Below are positions 10,326 to 21,272 of a stretch of DNA of 64,000 nucleotides, piece by piece. This stretch comes from Vesta saturnalis (lineage: Eukaryota; Arthropoda; Insecta; Coleoptera; Lampyridae). Made by a program: the position numbers and the translations under genes. Location of the stretch: NCBI GenBank assembly GCA_036346205.1, contig JARFJB010000400.1:6277001-6341000 (forward strand). Direction: 5' to 3'. The number at the start of each line of letters is the position of its first letter. Positions within the stretch are counted from its first letter, which is position 1. Below the pieces are notes generated by a model. It did no database searches. It was not told the DNA's origin and saw nothing but the letters and a program-made list of their open reading frames with translations.

Positions 10326-11913
10326 ATGGAAGGCAGCCGTGGGTTAAAAATATTACGAATGCTTCAGGAGTTGAGTGACGAAGAACAGGAAGTTCGTTAT
10401 AGCGAATATTCACAACTGCTAGATGATTAGGAACCTTTGTCAGACAACAGTGATGTTTATGAACAATATATTGTAGCACACCCTGAAGAAGTAAGCGATT
10501 CAGAGGAAAGTTGCGAGTCTGAAGATGATGCTAGTGAACCGACGTACGTAGGTAAAGATGGCGCAACGGTTTGGGATACGCCCAAACACCAGGTGAAGAA
10601 TCTCACGAACATTCAGAATATTTGGCTACCTTTTTTTACTGAAGAAATGATTAATGAGATCGTAGAATTCACGAACATAAAAATTCGAAGTGTGCAGCCA
10701 AATTATACGTTAGGCCCATAGATGCCCGTGAGATTGACATAATTGAAATAAAAGCCTTTATAGGATTACTATTCTTTGCTGGTTCCTGTTCGAATCATAG
10801 AACTGTAGTAGATCGGTAGAATAGTAATGGAACGGGAATAGACATTTTTCGCTTAGTTCAGAATAAAAATCGATTCCGTTTTCTATCCAATGCGATCCGT
10901 TTTGACGATGTTTTAGATGTGAATACACAGCTCAGAAAATCTGTAGACAAATTATACTGTATAAGAGGATTGTTTGAACAATTTGTGAAAAAATGTAAGA
11001 CTTTCGCGGGAGGTGCAGTTTTCGTGTTTATATGCCGACCAAACCGAGGAAATACGGCGTAAAGGTATGGGCATGTTGCGGCGCCAAAACATATTATTGC
11101 TCGAACTTAGAGCCTCCAGGACCTTGCTGGCTTGATTCTCGAAGTAGCAAAGTTGTGAAGCATATGGTAAATCACATTGAAAAAAGTGGTCGGAATCTGA
11201 CTTGCGACAACTTAGTTACCTCTGTGCCTCTTGCTAAGGATCTTTTGGGGAAAAAACTGAAACTAGTGGGCACTTTACGGAAGAATAAAAGCGAAATACC
11301 TCCTATGTTTATTGCGAAATCAGTGAGAAGACAGCTCAAGAGTTCCATGTTCGGTTTCACTAATGAATGTACGATTGTTTCCTACAAAGCAAAGACAAGC
11401 AAAATGGTATTATTAGCATCAACGCTTCATCATGACGATGCAATTAATCTTGAAAGTAGAGAAGCATCAGAACCGGACAATTCCACAAAATGCGGTGTTG
11501 ACTTGAACGATGCACTTCAGAAAAATATTCTGTGTCAAGAAAAACAAATATGTGGCTTCTAGTAATATTTTATTTTTTGCTCAACGTATCTGGAGTGAAT
11601 TCTTACATAACATTCAAGGCAAAAGATAAAGAGACAAGACTTTTTGGTGTCCTTTCCCTAGTCTATGGCAAAAGACGAATTTATGAAACAAACATTCCAC
11701 AGTCGATGAAACTGAGACTCTGTGAATTGCTGGGATAGAGAAGAATACAGTAAGTGTACCTCAACAGCAGAATGTAACAGAAGTGAGATGTGCCTTCTGT
11801 CCATCAAAAAGAATCGAAAAACTAAAATGTTGTGTTCATTATGTAACAAGCACATTTGCAAGGAACACACTACCGTAAATGCAAAGTGTTCGGCTGCAGA
11901 AACTGGATATTAA
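10326..11913 (+). pseudogene. piggyBac transposase (PGBD/DDE_Tnp_1_7), broken
   Basis: Translation from the ATG at 10326 gives an acidic N-terminus, interrupted by a TAG at 10428-10430, then VSDSEESCESEDDASEPTY and a typical PGBD segment, IQNIWLPFFTEEMINEIVEF. After 10721 the frame breaks repeatedly. The block 11032-11562 carries the second catalytic Asp in RNLTCDNLVTSVPL and the third in TKCGVDLNDA. The first Asp region has been lost near 11010, leaving DFRGRCSF after a stop. The C-terminal cysteine-rich domain survives at about 11760-11890 (CSLCNKHICKEH), which in this family helps recognise the transposon ends. The enzyme would excise at TTAA with hairpin intermediates. At least four breaks make it non-functional. 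Confidence 0.9.
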
Positions 11914-12017
11914 CATGATTCGGAATAATTGGACTAAGTAAACGTTACTTTATTCACAATCAATTAATCATTCATTCTCTTGCACTCTTGTACCATTTAT
12001 CTTTAGTACCTATTGTA

Positions 12018-12405
12018 CAGGGTGTCCAGAAACCCTTTCCACAAAAGAAAACTGCAGGTTCTAGAGCTGATTTTATGTCGATTTAAAGCAATGATCTTAA
12101 CACAAAAATACTTCCTAAGAGAGCTGGAGCTCTTGCAAGATGGCGCCCTAACATCGGTTTAATTCAAATATCTTCAAAATGGTTTCCCTTTAAATGATAA
12201 CATTCTATACATTTATTTAGTGGAATATGCCCAATCGTATGGCGTGAATATGATTTTTAGTTGTACTCATAAGCGGCTCGTTTTGGCGGGGCATTGGACA
12301 TTGTTATTCATAAGTTTTTTGGTTTTTAAAATTTCGCAATTTTAACATAAAATTTAAAAAACTTCGATTTTTTCATAAAAGAGTGATACTCTTGTCTGAA
12401 GTCGC
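12018..12405 (+). repeat. Left TIR of nested transposon
   Basis: About 388 bp; inverse complement of 13869-14257 with scattered mismatches and small indels. Confidence 0.88.
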
Positions 12406-12684
12406 TACGATACACAGTTTTAGAAATGAATCGATTTGAACTTTTCATGTGTTAATCATACTTTTATCAAATTAACCAACGAATTCATTTGCAATTATGA
12501 AAGATGGCTGTGGAAAGTAAACAAAATAATAATTGCGTAAACGTCAAACTGCTCTTATGTCATAATTTTGCTTTAGAAAGTAGGAAAACTCGGGTAAAAA
12601 AAAATCGTTTTAATAAAAAAAACTTGTACACAACGATAATCAAAATTCAAAATGCACTAAAGCTATGAAACACAAATTAATCTA

Positions 12685-13715
12685 TTAAAGGATGCTCCAC
12701 ATTCGACACCCGTTTCTATGCAAATTTATTCGTTTATGTAAAGATTGCCGAATTTTCAAATTTCTATTGTTCCTAAATTCGTCGCAGGCATCCTGAATTC
12801 TTCTTCAAAGCTGATCGCCTGTGTTTATTGGTTGGAAAAACCAGTGATTTTAGATATCCCCAAACACATAAATCGCAAGGAATTAAATCTGGAGACCTCG
12901 CTGGCCAAGCAACCGGACCGCCTCTTTCGATCCATCGCTCTTGGTAATTGTTATCTAAAAAAGTACGAACAGTTCTGCTATAGCGAGCCGGACAACCATC
13001 ATGTAAAAACCACAAGTTCTGCCCAATATTCAGATTAATATCATCTAATAAATCCGGTAAAGTATTTTGTAGAAAGTTGAGATATTCTTCGCCGTTTGAA
13101 CGATTAGGCAATCCTACAGGTCCATGCAAATTATTACCAAGAACACCTATCCATACATTAATGCTAAACCTTTCCCGTTGTTTACTTTCCCTTATCGCAT
13201 GATGGTTTTCATCAACATAGGAGTAATACTGTGCATTGTGCATATTAAAAATTCCATCTTTTGTGAAAGTGGCTTGATCCAAAACAAAATATTAGAAAAA
13301 AAAATCTTGGTCTTGATTCTCTTTATTTTGCATCCAATTGGAAAAATATCAACACGAGCAGAAAAATCACCTGTTTGCAAGGCCTGGACTTTTTTGAAAT
13401 AAAAAGGATACAAGTCTTCCTTATGTAGAATGTTCCACACAGAAGATTTTGACACATTGGGATACATTGCAGCCAACCTTCTTACGCTTATTTCGGGATT
13501 GTTTCCATTAAAATATCATCCTGATATTCTTCCATTACATCAGCATGTCTTCCCGTTTCATTATTCTTAGGAATTACCGATCCTGTTTCCCTGATGATTT
13601 AGGAGCAGGACGTCTTCTACCTGGAAATTTATCTGCATATCTACGTGCTGCTGCCCGACCGTTGCATTGCATTTCGTCTTACATCGGCATATTCATCGTT
13701 ACTAAACGGAACCAT
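12685..13715 (-). pseudogene. DDE transposase with 41-residue D-D spacing, frameshifted
   Basis: The reading starts at the ATG at 13713-13715 (MVPFSNDEYADVRRNAMQ). It passes through a broken helix-turn-helix region (ADKFPGRRRPAP in another frame near 13630) and continues in MAAMYPNVSKSSVWNILHKE at 13476. The main catalytic block (13282-12773) has the first Asp at DQATFTKDG, the second in LWFLHDGCPARY and the third in SPDLIPCDLCVWG. I count 41 residues between the second and third Asp, the spacing reported for the DD41D (rosa-like) group. A frameshift near 12860 separates the C-terminus, which resumes as IQDACDEFRNNRN and ends at 12685. It would have acted on the long TIRs. At least four frame breaks and stops make it inactive. 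Confidence 0.88.
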
Positions 13716-13868
13716 TCTAACAATATTCAACTTTTTGTATTTACGGTAAAGTAACTAATCAATAAAAAATCTTTCACTTAAAACTTATTTCACACTTTAA
13801 CCTCAACTAGTATCTGTCATACTAGTTATTTTCACGTTCACGCAATTATTATATTGTTTATTCTTCAT

Positions 13869-14257
13869 AGAATTCAGACAAGAGTATCATTCTTTTATGA
13901 AAAAATCGAAATTTTTTTAATTTTATGTTAAAATTGCGAAATTTTGAAAAATAAAAAACTTATGAATAGCAATGTCCAATGTCCCGCCCAAACGAGTCGC
14001 TTATCAGTACATCTAAAAAATAATATTCACGCCATACGATTAGGCATATTCCACTAAATAAATGTACAGAATGTTATCATTTAAAGGGAAACCATTTTGA
14101 AGATATTTGAATTAAACTGATGTTAGGGCGCCATCTTCCAAGAGCTCCAACTCTCTTAGGAAGTATTTTCGTATTAATGTAATTTACATTAAATCGACAT
14201 AAAATCAGCTCTAGAATCTGCAGTTTTCTTTTGTGAAAAGAGTTTGTGGATACCCTG
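13869..14257 (-). repeat. Right TIR of nested transposon
   Basis: Partner of 12018-12405; ends ACCCTG before TA. Confidence 0.88.
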
Positions 14258-14839
14258 TATAATGTGTTTTGTTATTTAGAGTATGTATTTTTACCTTATT
14301 TTTTTATTTATATTGATCTTATATAAGAAAGTCTACAACTGCAGAAGTAGATAGTATTTTGTAAAAAAAATTGTAACACGTTCTATAAATAAAACAAAAT
14401 CTTGAAACAATGCTAATAAAATAATAATAAAAGCATAAAAAAAATTGACGTACTTGTGCGCTAACAACGATAAAGAAGATGCAGTGATACAGTATTGAGG
14501 GAATCCCCTCGCGGGTACATTTGTTATTAAACGAGCGCGAGTGCTCTGGTGTTAAATATTAAACATTATTATAAAATAGTTTTATTTACCGACACAAGCC
14601 CATTTAGTGAAACCGTTTTTTTAATGAACGTAGAAATAGTACTGTATGCTACTGTTGCAAAAACTGTTCATTGCACTAGACGCAAGTCGCGTGTTATAAT
14701 TACTTTTTGCACTTGTTACATAAATAACTATTATTTATTTCATCTTTAGTAATGGGACTAGTTTTAATCATACGTTCTAGCGTGTAATAAATTATAAGTT
14801 ACTTTCTGTGTGTACAATACATAATAAATTCATACTTGC

Positions 14840-14871
<32 letters not shown>

Positions 14872-17030
14872 AAATTAATACTTCTTCCATCCAGTATGTT
14901 GAATTATTCAGTGTTTAATCACTACTCAAAACAATTAAATTTCATACAACTCCTTACCTCAATTAACTACACCTCAGTAAATTTTACATCAATATTCATT
15001 TTTAGTGAAAGAAGGTACAAATTTTCCAGTTCAATTCACGATGAACATTCTTTCTTAGTACGATAACATTGTTTTTTTTTGTGTAAGTTTCTATTGATTT
15101 ATACTTTATCAATTGAAAAATGGTTCACTTTGTTTTAGATTAACTGGAAAACCTATACATCTGAAATACATTAGCACGGCAGTAAACGTTTTTTATCTAA
15201 AACCATTTTCTTTGATTTTTCTTGTTATTCAACTTCTCTACTTCAGTCATCAATCATTATATCTCTTTTATACTTTACAAAAATAAAAAAGCAGGAAACG
15301 ATTTTATGTAAAATTTATTCTCCCCATTTGAATATTTACACTTATTTTTGTAAGAAATTTGCTTACATACCAAAATCCGTTTATACTTTTCTATCACGTA
15401 ACGATTGATTGAATTAAAATTTAATTTTGTTAATTAAAGTTCATTGAAATTCCGGAACACCCCTTTCGTTTAGGTTATCATTCTTGATTTAGGTAATAAA
15501 AGGGTTGAGCTTTATTTAAGTTAAGTATCATTCGCTGTTAAAAATCACAATTGAAAGTGTTCGGATAAAATGAAGCAAAATTTCAGTTGCTCCTATAGTG
15601 GTTTGTGGTAAACATGACAAAATGAGTGGTGTTCATTTTTCTTTGATAAATGACTAACTACTGATCATACTCAAATTCAATTAACAGTAACAACCCGAAT
15701 TTCTGTTCGCAAACAAAACTTTTACCATCCATAAAGTTTAAGTACAAGTCGACTGTTTAATTTAGAAGTTTCGTTTTAGCAGTTAAATAAATAAATAAAC
15801 GTTTACGCAAAGCAAACAATAAAGTCGCGTGCTTTTAGGAGAGTTTAAGTTATTTACGAAATTACTTTACGTGTATCTTTATAATTTAAAGTAAAAGGAA
15901 ATTTGATGTATCCAGAAAATTTTATTACCCAACAATGGATTGAATAGTTATATAAATTTTTCAGGATTTATTGAGCTGGTGACCGTGTTTAAAGACTTAA
16001 TCCGCCATTTGTACTCAGTTATCTTATAAAGATTTGTCATCCCAAATCATCGAAAATTTCAGTTCACGGAAAACTTATTTATTGATGGGAAATTCAATTA
16101 AATAATGTTACATTTTACGTGCTTCCAATGATTGACCATTGCAGTTTACACAACTGACATTCAAAAATGACACGTGCGGAATACCGATGAAAACATATTT
16201 CCAGAAATTACAAAAAAAAAGCTTATTTACCAGATGTGACAATTTCCAATTAAGTACAAGCGCGTGACTTTTCCCTGTCTACAATGATGTTACATTAACA
16301 AGCAGATAGATAAATGTGAGTGATTGGCAGAAAATTAGTGCTTAATCAATTATTCTTGCCAATAGCGTTGTTTTTAATTTATATGTAAATTCCATAATTT
16401 AATAAATATTTATATAATTTTTAACGCTTTATGTGCTTAATAGTACAATATACGTTTTTCTGATCAATATAATGCAAATACTCAGTTGTGATTCTCTGAA
16501 ATTAGATGTAAGTTATACAAATATTGTCCTAGCAAACACTAGCTTAGAGGATCTGCCAAAACCTATATTTACATTAGTAGTTTAGTCTGTAAATTAACCA
16601 TTTAAACTAATTTCATGTTATTAATTACGGAGTATACTTTATTATTTTGAAATTGTATTTTCATTGTATATTACCGAAGCATCAATACAAAAAAAATCAC
16701 CTAAGTGATGATAATAAAGATCCACCCAAGTATCTTGCATAAATTATTTAACTATACTGTTCCATCTTATTTTGCATTAGAGCAGGCCATGAAAATCTAG
16801 GGAGAGTGTGGTAATACCGTCAAAAGAGCAAAAAATTACCGTGACTTGACTTTTAAAAATTGTAGGTTATATTGTTGCAACATTGTTTTTCACACTATTT
16901 AGACTCTGCACGAAAATCGTTGAATCTTGAGTGACCTATTTAAAAAATATCTGGAACACCACACGACCTTCCAACCACAAAATGGAAAAATGTTCAACCT
17001 CTTTTATAATAAATTAATTACGAAACTAGA

Positions 17031-17083
17031 CAACATTGTAAAAACAAAAACAATAATCTATGTCAAACAGACGTTTAAAACTT
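17031..17083 (+). repeat. Direct repeat, copy 1
   Basis: Contains caacattgtaaaaacaaaa and, 20 bp on, acgtttaaaactt. The second copy is at 17209-17258, 178 bp downstream. Confidence 0.7.
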
Positions 17084-17208
17084 GATACCAGACAGAGGTT
17101 AATATACATCTAGATGCGAATTTAAAAAATTAAAAGAAATGAAATAATTTTAATTACGATTTTTTTAGGATAACTATACAACTTCTTTTTTATACGTTCA
17201 TTACGAGG

Positions 17209-17258
17209 CAACATTGTAAAAACAAAAACAATAAACTGTCAGAATGACGTTTAAAACT
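17209..17258 (+). repeat. Direct repeat, copy 2
   Basis: Matches 17031-17083 over about 50 bp with a few differences. Confidence 0.7.
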
Positions 17259-17571
17259 TCAGGTTAGGTTTAAAAAATGCTAAAGCTGCCCGATTCTATA
17301 AGATATCAATAATAGCCATTTTTATTCATATTTAATTAATTTTTAGACTTACCTTGCCTTATATTAAGAAACTTTATAAAGAACAGTTACGTAAAATAAT
17401 TTTTTTTTAAATATGTCTGCACTTTTTCTTATAAAATTAATAGCTATTCAGATATTGAAAAAATTATCACTTAAACTCTACCTTAGCAACTTTCTTATTT
17501 TTTTGCCGCTAAATTACGCGTCATATCAAAAAATTTCATGGAACATATGTAATCGATATGCTTACAGTCTA

Positions 17572-18840
17572 CAGTAAGGTCAGAAAGTCCTGTCACCCCC
17601 CCTTTTTTGTGTTATGATGCATACTTATAAGTAATTTTTCTTTTCAGGAGATGGACACAAGTACGTATAGTGTGGAAGAACGTGTTTTGGCAAGTGCATG
17701 GACTCATGAACGTGCACACTCCGGGAAAATCATGAGAGATGTGCAAGGGGATTTTTCGGCACGGTTCAATAAAGAAGCGCCACCCAAGAGAACGATACTG
17801 CGATGGCAACAGAAACTGTTCACAACTGGATCCGTTCTGGATGGAAAGAGGAGAGGTCGACCATCAACACGACCAGAAACTTGGCAGCAGTGGCGGATTA
17901 TATGACCAGATCTCCCAAGAAATCATTGCGAAAAAGATCTTCTGATCTTGGAATTCCAAAAACGACTATGCTGACAGACATGAAAAAAGATCTGGAATTA
18001 AAATGTTTTAAGCCAACATTCGTAAACGAGTTGAGTGATGAGGATATTCGGCGAAGACATGAAGCTTGCTCAAGATTACTCGATGTGTTTGTGACACTCC
18101 CGCAGCGAGGGAAAGTTTTCTTCTCAGACGAATGTGCAATTTACCGATCTTCTCGGAATAGGGGTATTTTCTTCTGGAGCAAAGAAAATCCATATTATTA
18201 TAAAGAGTTAGAGAATAATCCACCACATGTTAAGATCTGGGCAGCAATGTCCAGTAGTCATCTGATAGGGCCGTCTTTTTTTGACGGTACTGTAAATCAA
18301 CATTCTTACTTGGAAATGTTGCAGGAATGGTTCATTCCACAGCTTCAAAGACTGAACATTCTTGATGACAGTTGGCTTCAACAAGATGGAGCTCCTGCTC
18401 ACTACGCTCTCCGTGTCCGAGAATTCTTGGATGAAGTGCTACCCCAGAGGTGGATAGGGAGAGGATCGCAGCATCTGCCAGCGCCGATGGAGTGGCCTCC
18501 CAGGAGTCCAGATCTGACATCATGCGACAATTCTCTGTGGGGAATAATTAAGCAGAAGGTCTTGAAACAACGATATCAGTCTGTTGAAGAATTGAAGGAA
18601 GCTGTTAGGCAGGCATTCAGGGATATCATCCTGCCTATTCCTCGGAAAATCTCACACAGGACCTGGCGCCGCATCATTTTGTGCCGTGACAATGACGGTG
18701 TCCATACTGATATTCTGCACCACTAAACAACCTAAAACTGTAACTATCAACATGTGCTGTGGCATGTTCGCAAATACACATACAACACATACAATCATCA
18801 CACAAATAGGGGGTTGTGACAGGACTTTCGGACCTTACTG
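17572..18840 (+). mobile_element. Near-intact mariner-superfamily transposon, 1.27 kb
   Basis: Ends read CAGTAAGGTCAGAAAGTCCT at the left and, in complement, CAGTAAGGTCCGAAAGTCCT at the right; identity continues through GTCAC, giving TIRs of about 25 bp with one mismatch. TA lies outside both ends (17570-17571, 18841-18842). The transposase fills most of the interior in plus orientation and is broken by a single frameshift. Few differences between the TIRs and one long frame suggest it moved relatively recently. It lies directly beside an older remnant transposase at 18845. Confidence 0.93.
17651..18726 (+). pseudogene. Mariner-superfamily DDE transposase, one frameshift
   Basis: The ATG at 17651 gives MDTSTYSVEERVLASAWTHE, a helix-turn-helix N-terminus, followed by PPKRTILRWQQKL. 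Near 17880 one base appears missing; the stop at 17905 follows in the first frame, and the second frame continues uninterrupted from VADYMTRSPKKSLRKRS to the stop at 18726. Catalytic residues are present: first Asp in VFFSDECAIY, second in WLQQDGAPAHYALRV, third in SPDLTSCDNSLWG. I count 46 residues between the second and third Asp, longer than the usual 30-41, because of extra residues around GSQHLPAPMEW. The total is about 358 residues, full length for the family. It would bind the 25-bp TIRs and integrate at TA. If the frameshift is a sequencing error or a young mutation, intact copies are likely elsewhere. Confidence 0.92.
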
Positions 18841-18844
18841 TATA

Positions 18845-19760
18845 TCTAGGTAAAAAAAATCTAACGGCGTTAGGTCAGGCGATCGGGGAGGACCGTTCTT
18901 TGCTATCAAACGATACTCAAAATAGTTTTCCAAAAAAATATTTGCAAACGCACTATTATGAGGTGGAGCTCCATCATGTTGGTACCACAACCGGTTCGTA
19001 AATAATCGTTTAAAATTTCAAGGTATCTTTCGCCTAAAATAATAAAAACTTTAATGCAAAAATTGATTTACAATCGCTAATCAGTTTACCATTCAAATTT
19101 CATTATATGAATGTACCACTAGCACATCATCATTAAAACTCCGATGAGTTTGGTATTGTCTTTCACGAATTAGACGTGGATTTCATCACTCCAATAACGA
19201 CAGTAATGACGGATAACAAATCATCATTAAAACTCCAATGAGTTTGGTACGGCCTTTCACGAATTAGACGTGGATTTAGATCACTCCAATAACGAGAGTA
19301 ATGACGGATAACATACCGTTTTTATGAAATTTTGCTTTGTCAATCCAAATTATTTAGTTCAAAACATTTTGATCTTCTTGAGTTTTAGCTAATATAAATT
19401 CACAAAAATGTATTCGTTTTACACTATCACTTGGCCTTAAATTTTGAGTTAATTTATATGAAAATTGATTAAATTTGTGTTTTTTCAAAATTCAATTAAC
19501 ACTTTTTGTAGATATTCTCAGATCTTTTTCGGCATCAGCTAATGAATTTTCAGGATGTACTCTAAAGTCTAAAATACGCCAAAAGAGTAATTTGAATAGC
19601 TTCAATGTCAACTACGGGTTTATTTATTTTCTTTTTTTTGATTTCCAACAATTCGGCCGGAAGTTTTACAATTGTAAATAAGTCGCGTCAGGGTGTCATG
19701 AGTTGGACTTGAACGGTTCGGATATCCCGCACAAAACAAATTCTTTTAATAACTTTACCC
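18845..19760 (-). pseudogene. Old DDE transposase remnant (mariner superfamily)
   Basis: On the minus strand, going down from about 19740, I read GYPNRSSPTHDTLTRLIYN (helix-turn-helix linker), then LKKHKFNQFSYKLTQNLRPS, then the first catalytic region as WIDKAKFHKNG, then VIRHYSRYWSDLNPRLIRE, then the second Asp in WYQHDGAPPHNSAF and the third in GPPRSPDLTPLDFF. Stops and frameshifts occur throughout. A stretch of about 92 bp in the middle is tandemly duplicated (19127-19314). The 3' end stops at the TA where the transposon 17572-18840 begins. I could not find its continuation on the other side of that insertion. No TIRs were recognised. Confidence 0.8.
19127..19314. repeat. 92-bp tandem duplication inside a transposase remnant
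   Basis: Two copies, 19127-19219 and 19220-19314, begin atcatcattaaaactcc and end aatgacggataaca. They differ at about seven positions plus a 2-base indel. The minus-strand translation of both encodes the same piece of the transposase (NPRLIRER). Confidence 0.85.
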
Positions 19761-20413
19761 TATTTAACCGTATATTACAAATAAATTAAAATAATCTTCA
19801 TTATTAAAACCTAAACGGACACACGAGTAATTACGAGTAGCACTTCTTAACGTGGGAAATGTCAAATAATTTGTTTGTTGACACAATAGCATTTGTTTAT
19901 TATTGATTCCTTTCAAATAAAGTCCACCAAAATTTAATTTTAGTTTAACTACCAAAAATTTTGGTTTTTTTTTCAAGATTGTACAGAACTATAAATTTTA
20001 GGGACAGGTTTATATTTACAAAGCCTTCTTATTTTTTAGCGTAGAATCCATTAATGCAGTATAAAAATAGGGTTGCTATTTAAAAAAATTTACTTTTTGA
20101 ATTTTTGAAATTGAAATTTTTTTATGCCATTTTTCGAACAATATTAACATTTATTATTGTAAGATCCTGTAAACTGTGAGGTCTGTGTGCTCTTTTTTAA
20201 AAATATTTGCCCTAACTCGCTTGTACCTTCAGCAATTATATTTTTTGTGGACAGATGCATCAGTCAAAAATTCTCAAGAAAATAAAATAACTCAAAAATG
20301 CTGCACTTTAGACATATGATGCTTTTTACAAACTAACATTTAAGTTTAACGTAGATTTTTTCAAAAAAATATTTTGAGTAGTTTTCCATCGACTCAGCTG
20401 GTGGTGACAGACC
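19761..20413. other. Intergenic, no supported feature
   Basis: AT-rich sequence with no recognised coding or RNA signal. Confidence 0.5.
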
Positions 20414-20449
20414 ATATATATCGTCGGTTAAGAGTGTAAACCTGCTAAG
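20414..20449 (+). repeat. Left 36-bp TIR of the 20414-23734 transposon
   Basis: Identical to the complement of 23699-23734. Core: cgtcggttaagagtgtaaac. Confidence 0.9.
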
Positions 20450-20620
20450 TCCAATCTATACCCTTTTCAGCATTATATACCAAATTGTTAAAAAAATGGT
20501 GGGGTTTTAACTGTAAATCTGCGTAAGTCCAAAAATCATAATTAACGATAATATTTCGCTTTACGAAAAAGTGCTATGTCCAAACCAATGAATATTGTAA
20601 ACCGTTAACGTGCTAAGTCC
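20439..20620 (+). repeat. Subterminal motif array, left
   Basis: Related 10-12-mers follow the left TIR: ctgctaagtcc (about 20441), ctgcgtaagtcc (about 20519), gtgctatgtcc (about 20571) and gtgctaagtcc (about 20609). Similar motifs appear near the right end (ttgctaagtcc about 23483, ctgctatctcc about 23522, and ttagcagg inverted about 23457). Arrays like this often bind the transposase. Confidence 0.65.
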
Positions 20621-20735
20621 TCCGTAAATGGCCATTTTTGTGTGCTGACGTTTTACGGCGTGGTGTAGTTTATTACGTGTTGTATTTCTATTGAATTTAA
20701 ACTATTTGTAGTAAAGTGATGCAATAGAAATTAAG

Positions 20736-21272
20736 GTGAGTTGTTTTAATATAATTTGGGGTAACTTTAAGGTAGATAGCTTGCATTGGGTGTGTTATTA
20801 TAGTAGCTGTGAAGAGATTTTAAGGTTGTTAAGGGACTTAGCAGATTTTCATTATGTGTTTCTACTTATATTATACTGGACTTAGTCACTCCTTTGATAA
20901 ACAAACTGTCATAGTTATATTTAGAATTTACATCAGTTCTACATACATAAAGACAAAATTTGCATCGATTGGGGCTTGAACCTTGGTGGCGCAGTTGGTT
21001 AGCGCGGTACTCTGGCAAAGTACAGGTCGTAGGTTCAAATCCTACTCGAGGTAAACTTTTTATTTATGTATTTAATAAAATTAATAATAATTTTTAAACT
21101 GTCATAGGTTTCCGGTTGCTTTAAAGAGAAAATTCAATAATAATGGGTTAAACTTGAAAACGTTAATTAAGAAATGTTTCAAGTGTACACTTTATATTGA
21201 ATTTTCAAAATTAATTAGCTGTGTTTTTAAAAATACCGCTCTGATAGTACACTATCTCCTTTTGCCTTGTAG
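20736..21272 (+). other. Probable 5'-UTR intron of the transposase gene
   Basis: A strong donor, AAG|GTGAGT, begins at 20736. A polypyrimidine-rich acceptor, ctccttttgccttgtag, ends at 21272, directly before the ATG of the transposase. The 537-bp interval contains the tRNA-like gene 20980-21053. This is a prediction from splice consensus only. Confidence 0.5.
20980..21053 (+). tRNA. tRNA-Ala(GGC): tRNA-like gene, anticodon GGC (Ala) inside a transposon
   Basis: Seventy-four bases fold into a complete cloverleaf. The acceptor stem is 20980-20986 with 21046-21052 (7 bp, two G-T pairs) and A73 at 21053. The D stem is GCGC/GCGC with A14 and G18-G19. The anticodon stem is GTACT/AGTAC around the loop CTGGCAA (U33 and A37 present, anticodon GGC at 21014-21016). 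The variable loop has five bases, and the T arm is GTAGG-TTCAAAT-CCTAC. A-box and B-box (GGTTCAAATCC) fit Pol III promoters, and a T run at 21056-21061 can terminate transcription. GGC would read the Ala codon GCC, but eukaryotes normally use AGC, and base pair 3 is C-G rather than the G-U alanine determinant. True charging is therefore doubtful. It may be a retained tRNA gene, a tRNA pseudogene or a Pol III promoter recruited by the transposon. Confidence 0.85.

Larger units (their letters stand above)
12018..14257 (-). mobile_element. Long-TIR mariner-superfamily transposon nested in piggyBac
   Basis: Terminal inverted repeats of about 388 bp (12018-12405 and 13869-14257) begin CAGGGTGTCC at the left and end ...ACCCTG at the right, with TA outside each (12016-12017, 14258-14259). 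One transposase pseudogene lies on the minus strand between them. The element interrupts the piggyBac transposon that surrounds it, so it is the younger of the two. Long TIRs containing GGGAAACCATTTTGAAG near 14090 and its inverse near 12175 make the pairing easy to see. Confidence 0.92.
10027..14551 (+). mobile_element. piggyBac transposon, degenerate and interrupted
   Basis: The element is flanked by TTAA on both sides (10023-10026 and 14552-14555), the diagnostic piggyBac target duplication. The ends are CACCAGAGTACCCGCG at the left and, in complement, CACCAGAGCACTCGCG at the right (14 of 16). A subterminal GTACCCGCG...GGAATCCCC motif is also shared between the ends. The transposase pseudogene occupies 10326-11913. 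Another transposon, 12018-14257, sits between the transposase 3' end and the right terminus; without it the element would be about 2.3 kb, the usual piggyBac size. Confidence 0.92.
14556..17569. other. Intergenic, no gene seen; one direct repeat
   Basis: Three kilobases of AT-rich sequence without a coding signal. A short (AAT/GAT)n-like stretch lies near 14840-14875. A direct repeat of about 50 bp is listed separately (17031-17083 and 17209-17258). Confidence 0.5.

Noticed and set aside
14549..15066. Short plus-strand frames after the piggyBac element
   Set aside because: No homology recognised; one spans an (AAT)n stretch encoding an Asn run.
20439..20620. CRISPR-like or satellite array
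   Set aside because: The repeated 10-mers are irregularly spaced subterminal transposon motifs in a eukaryotic genome; no array structure.
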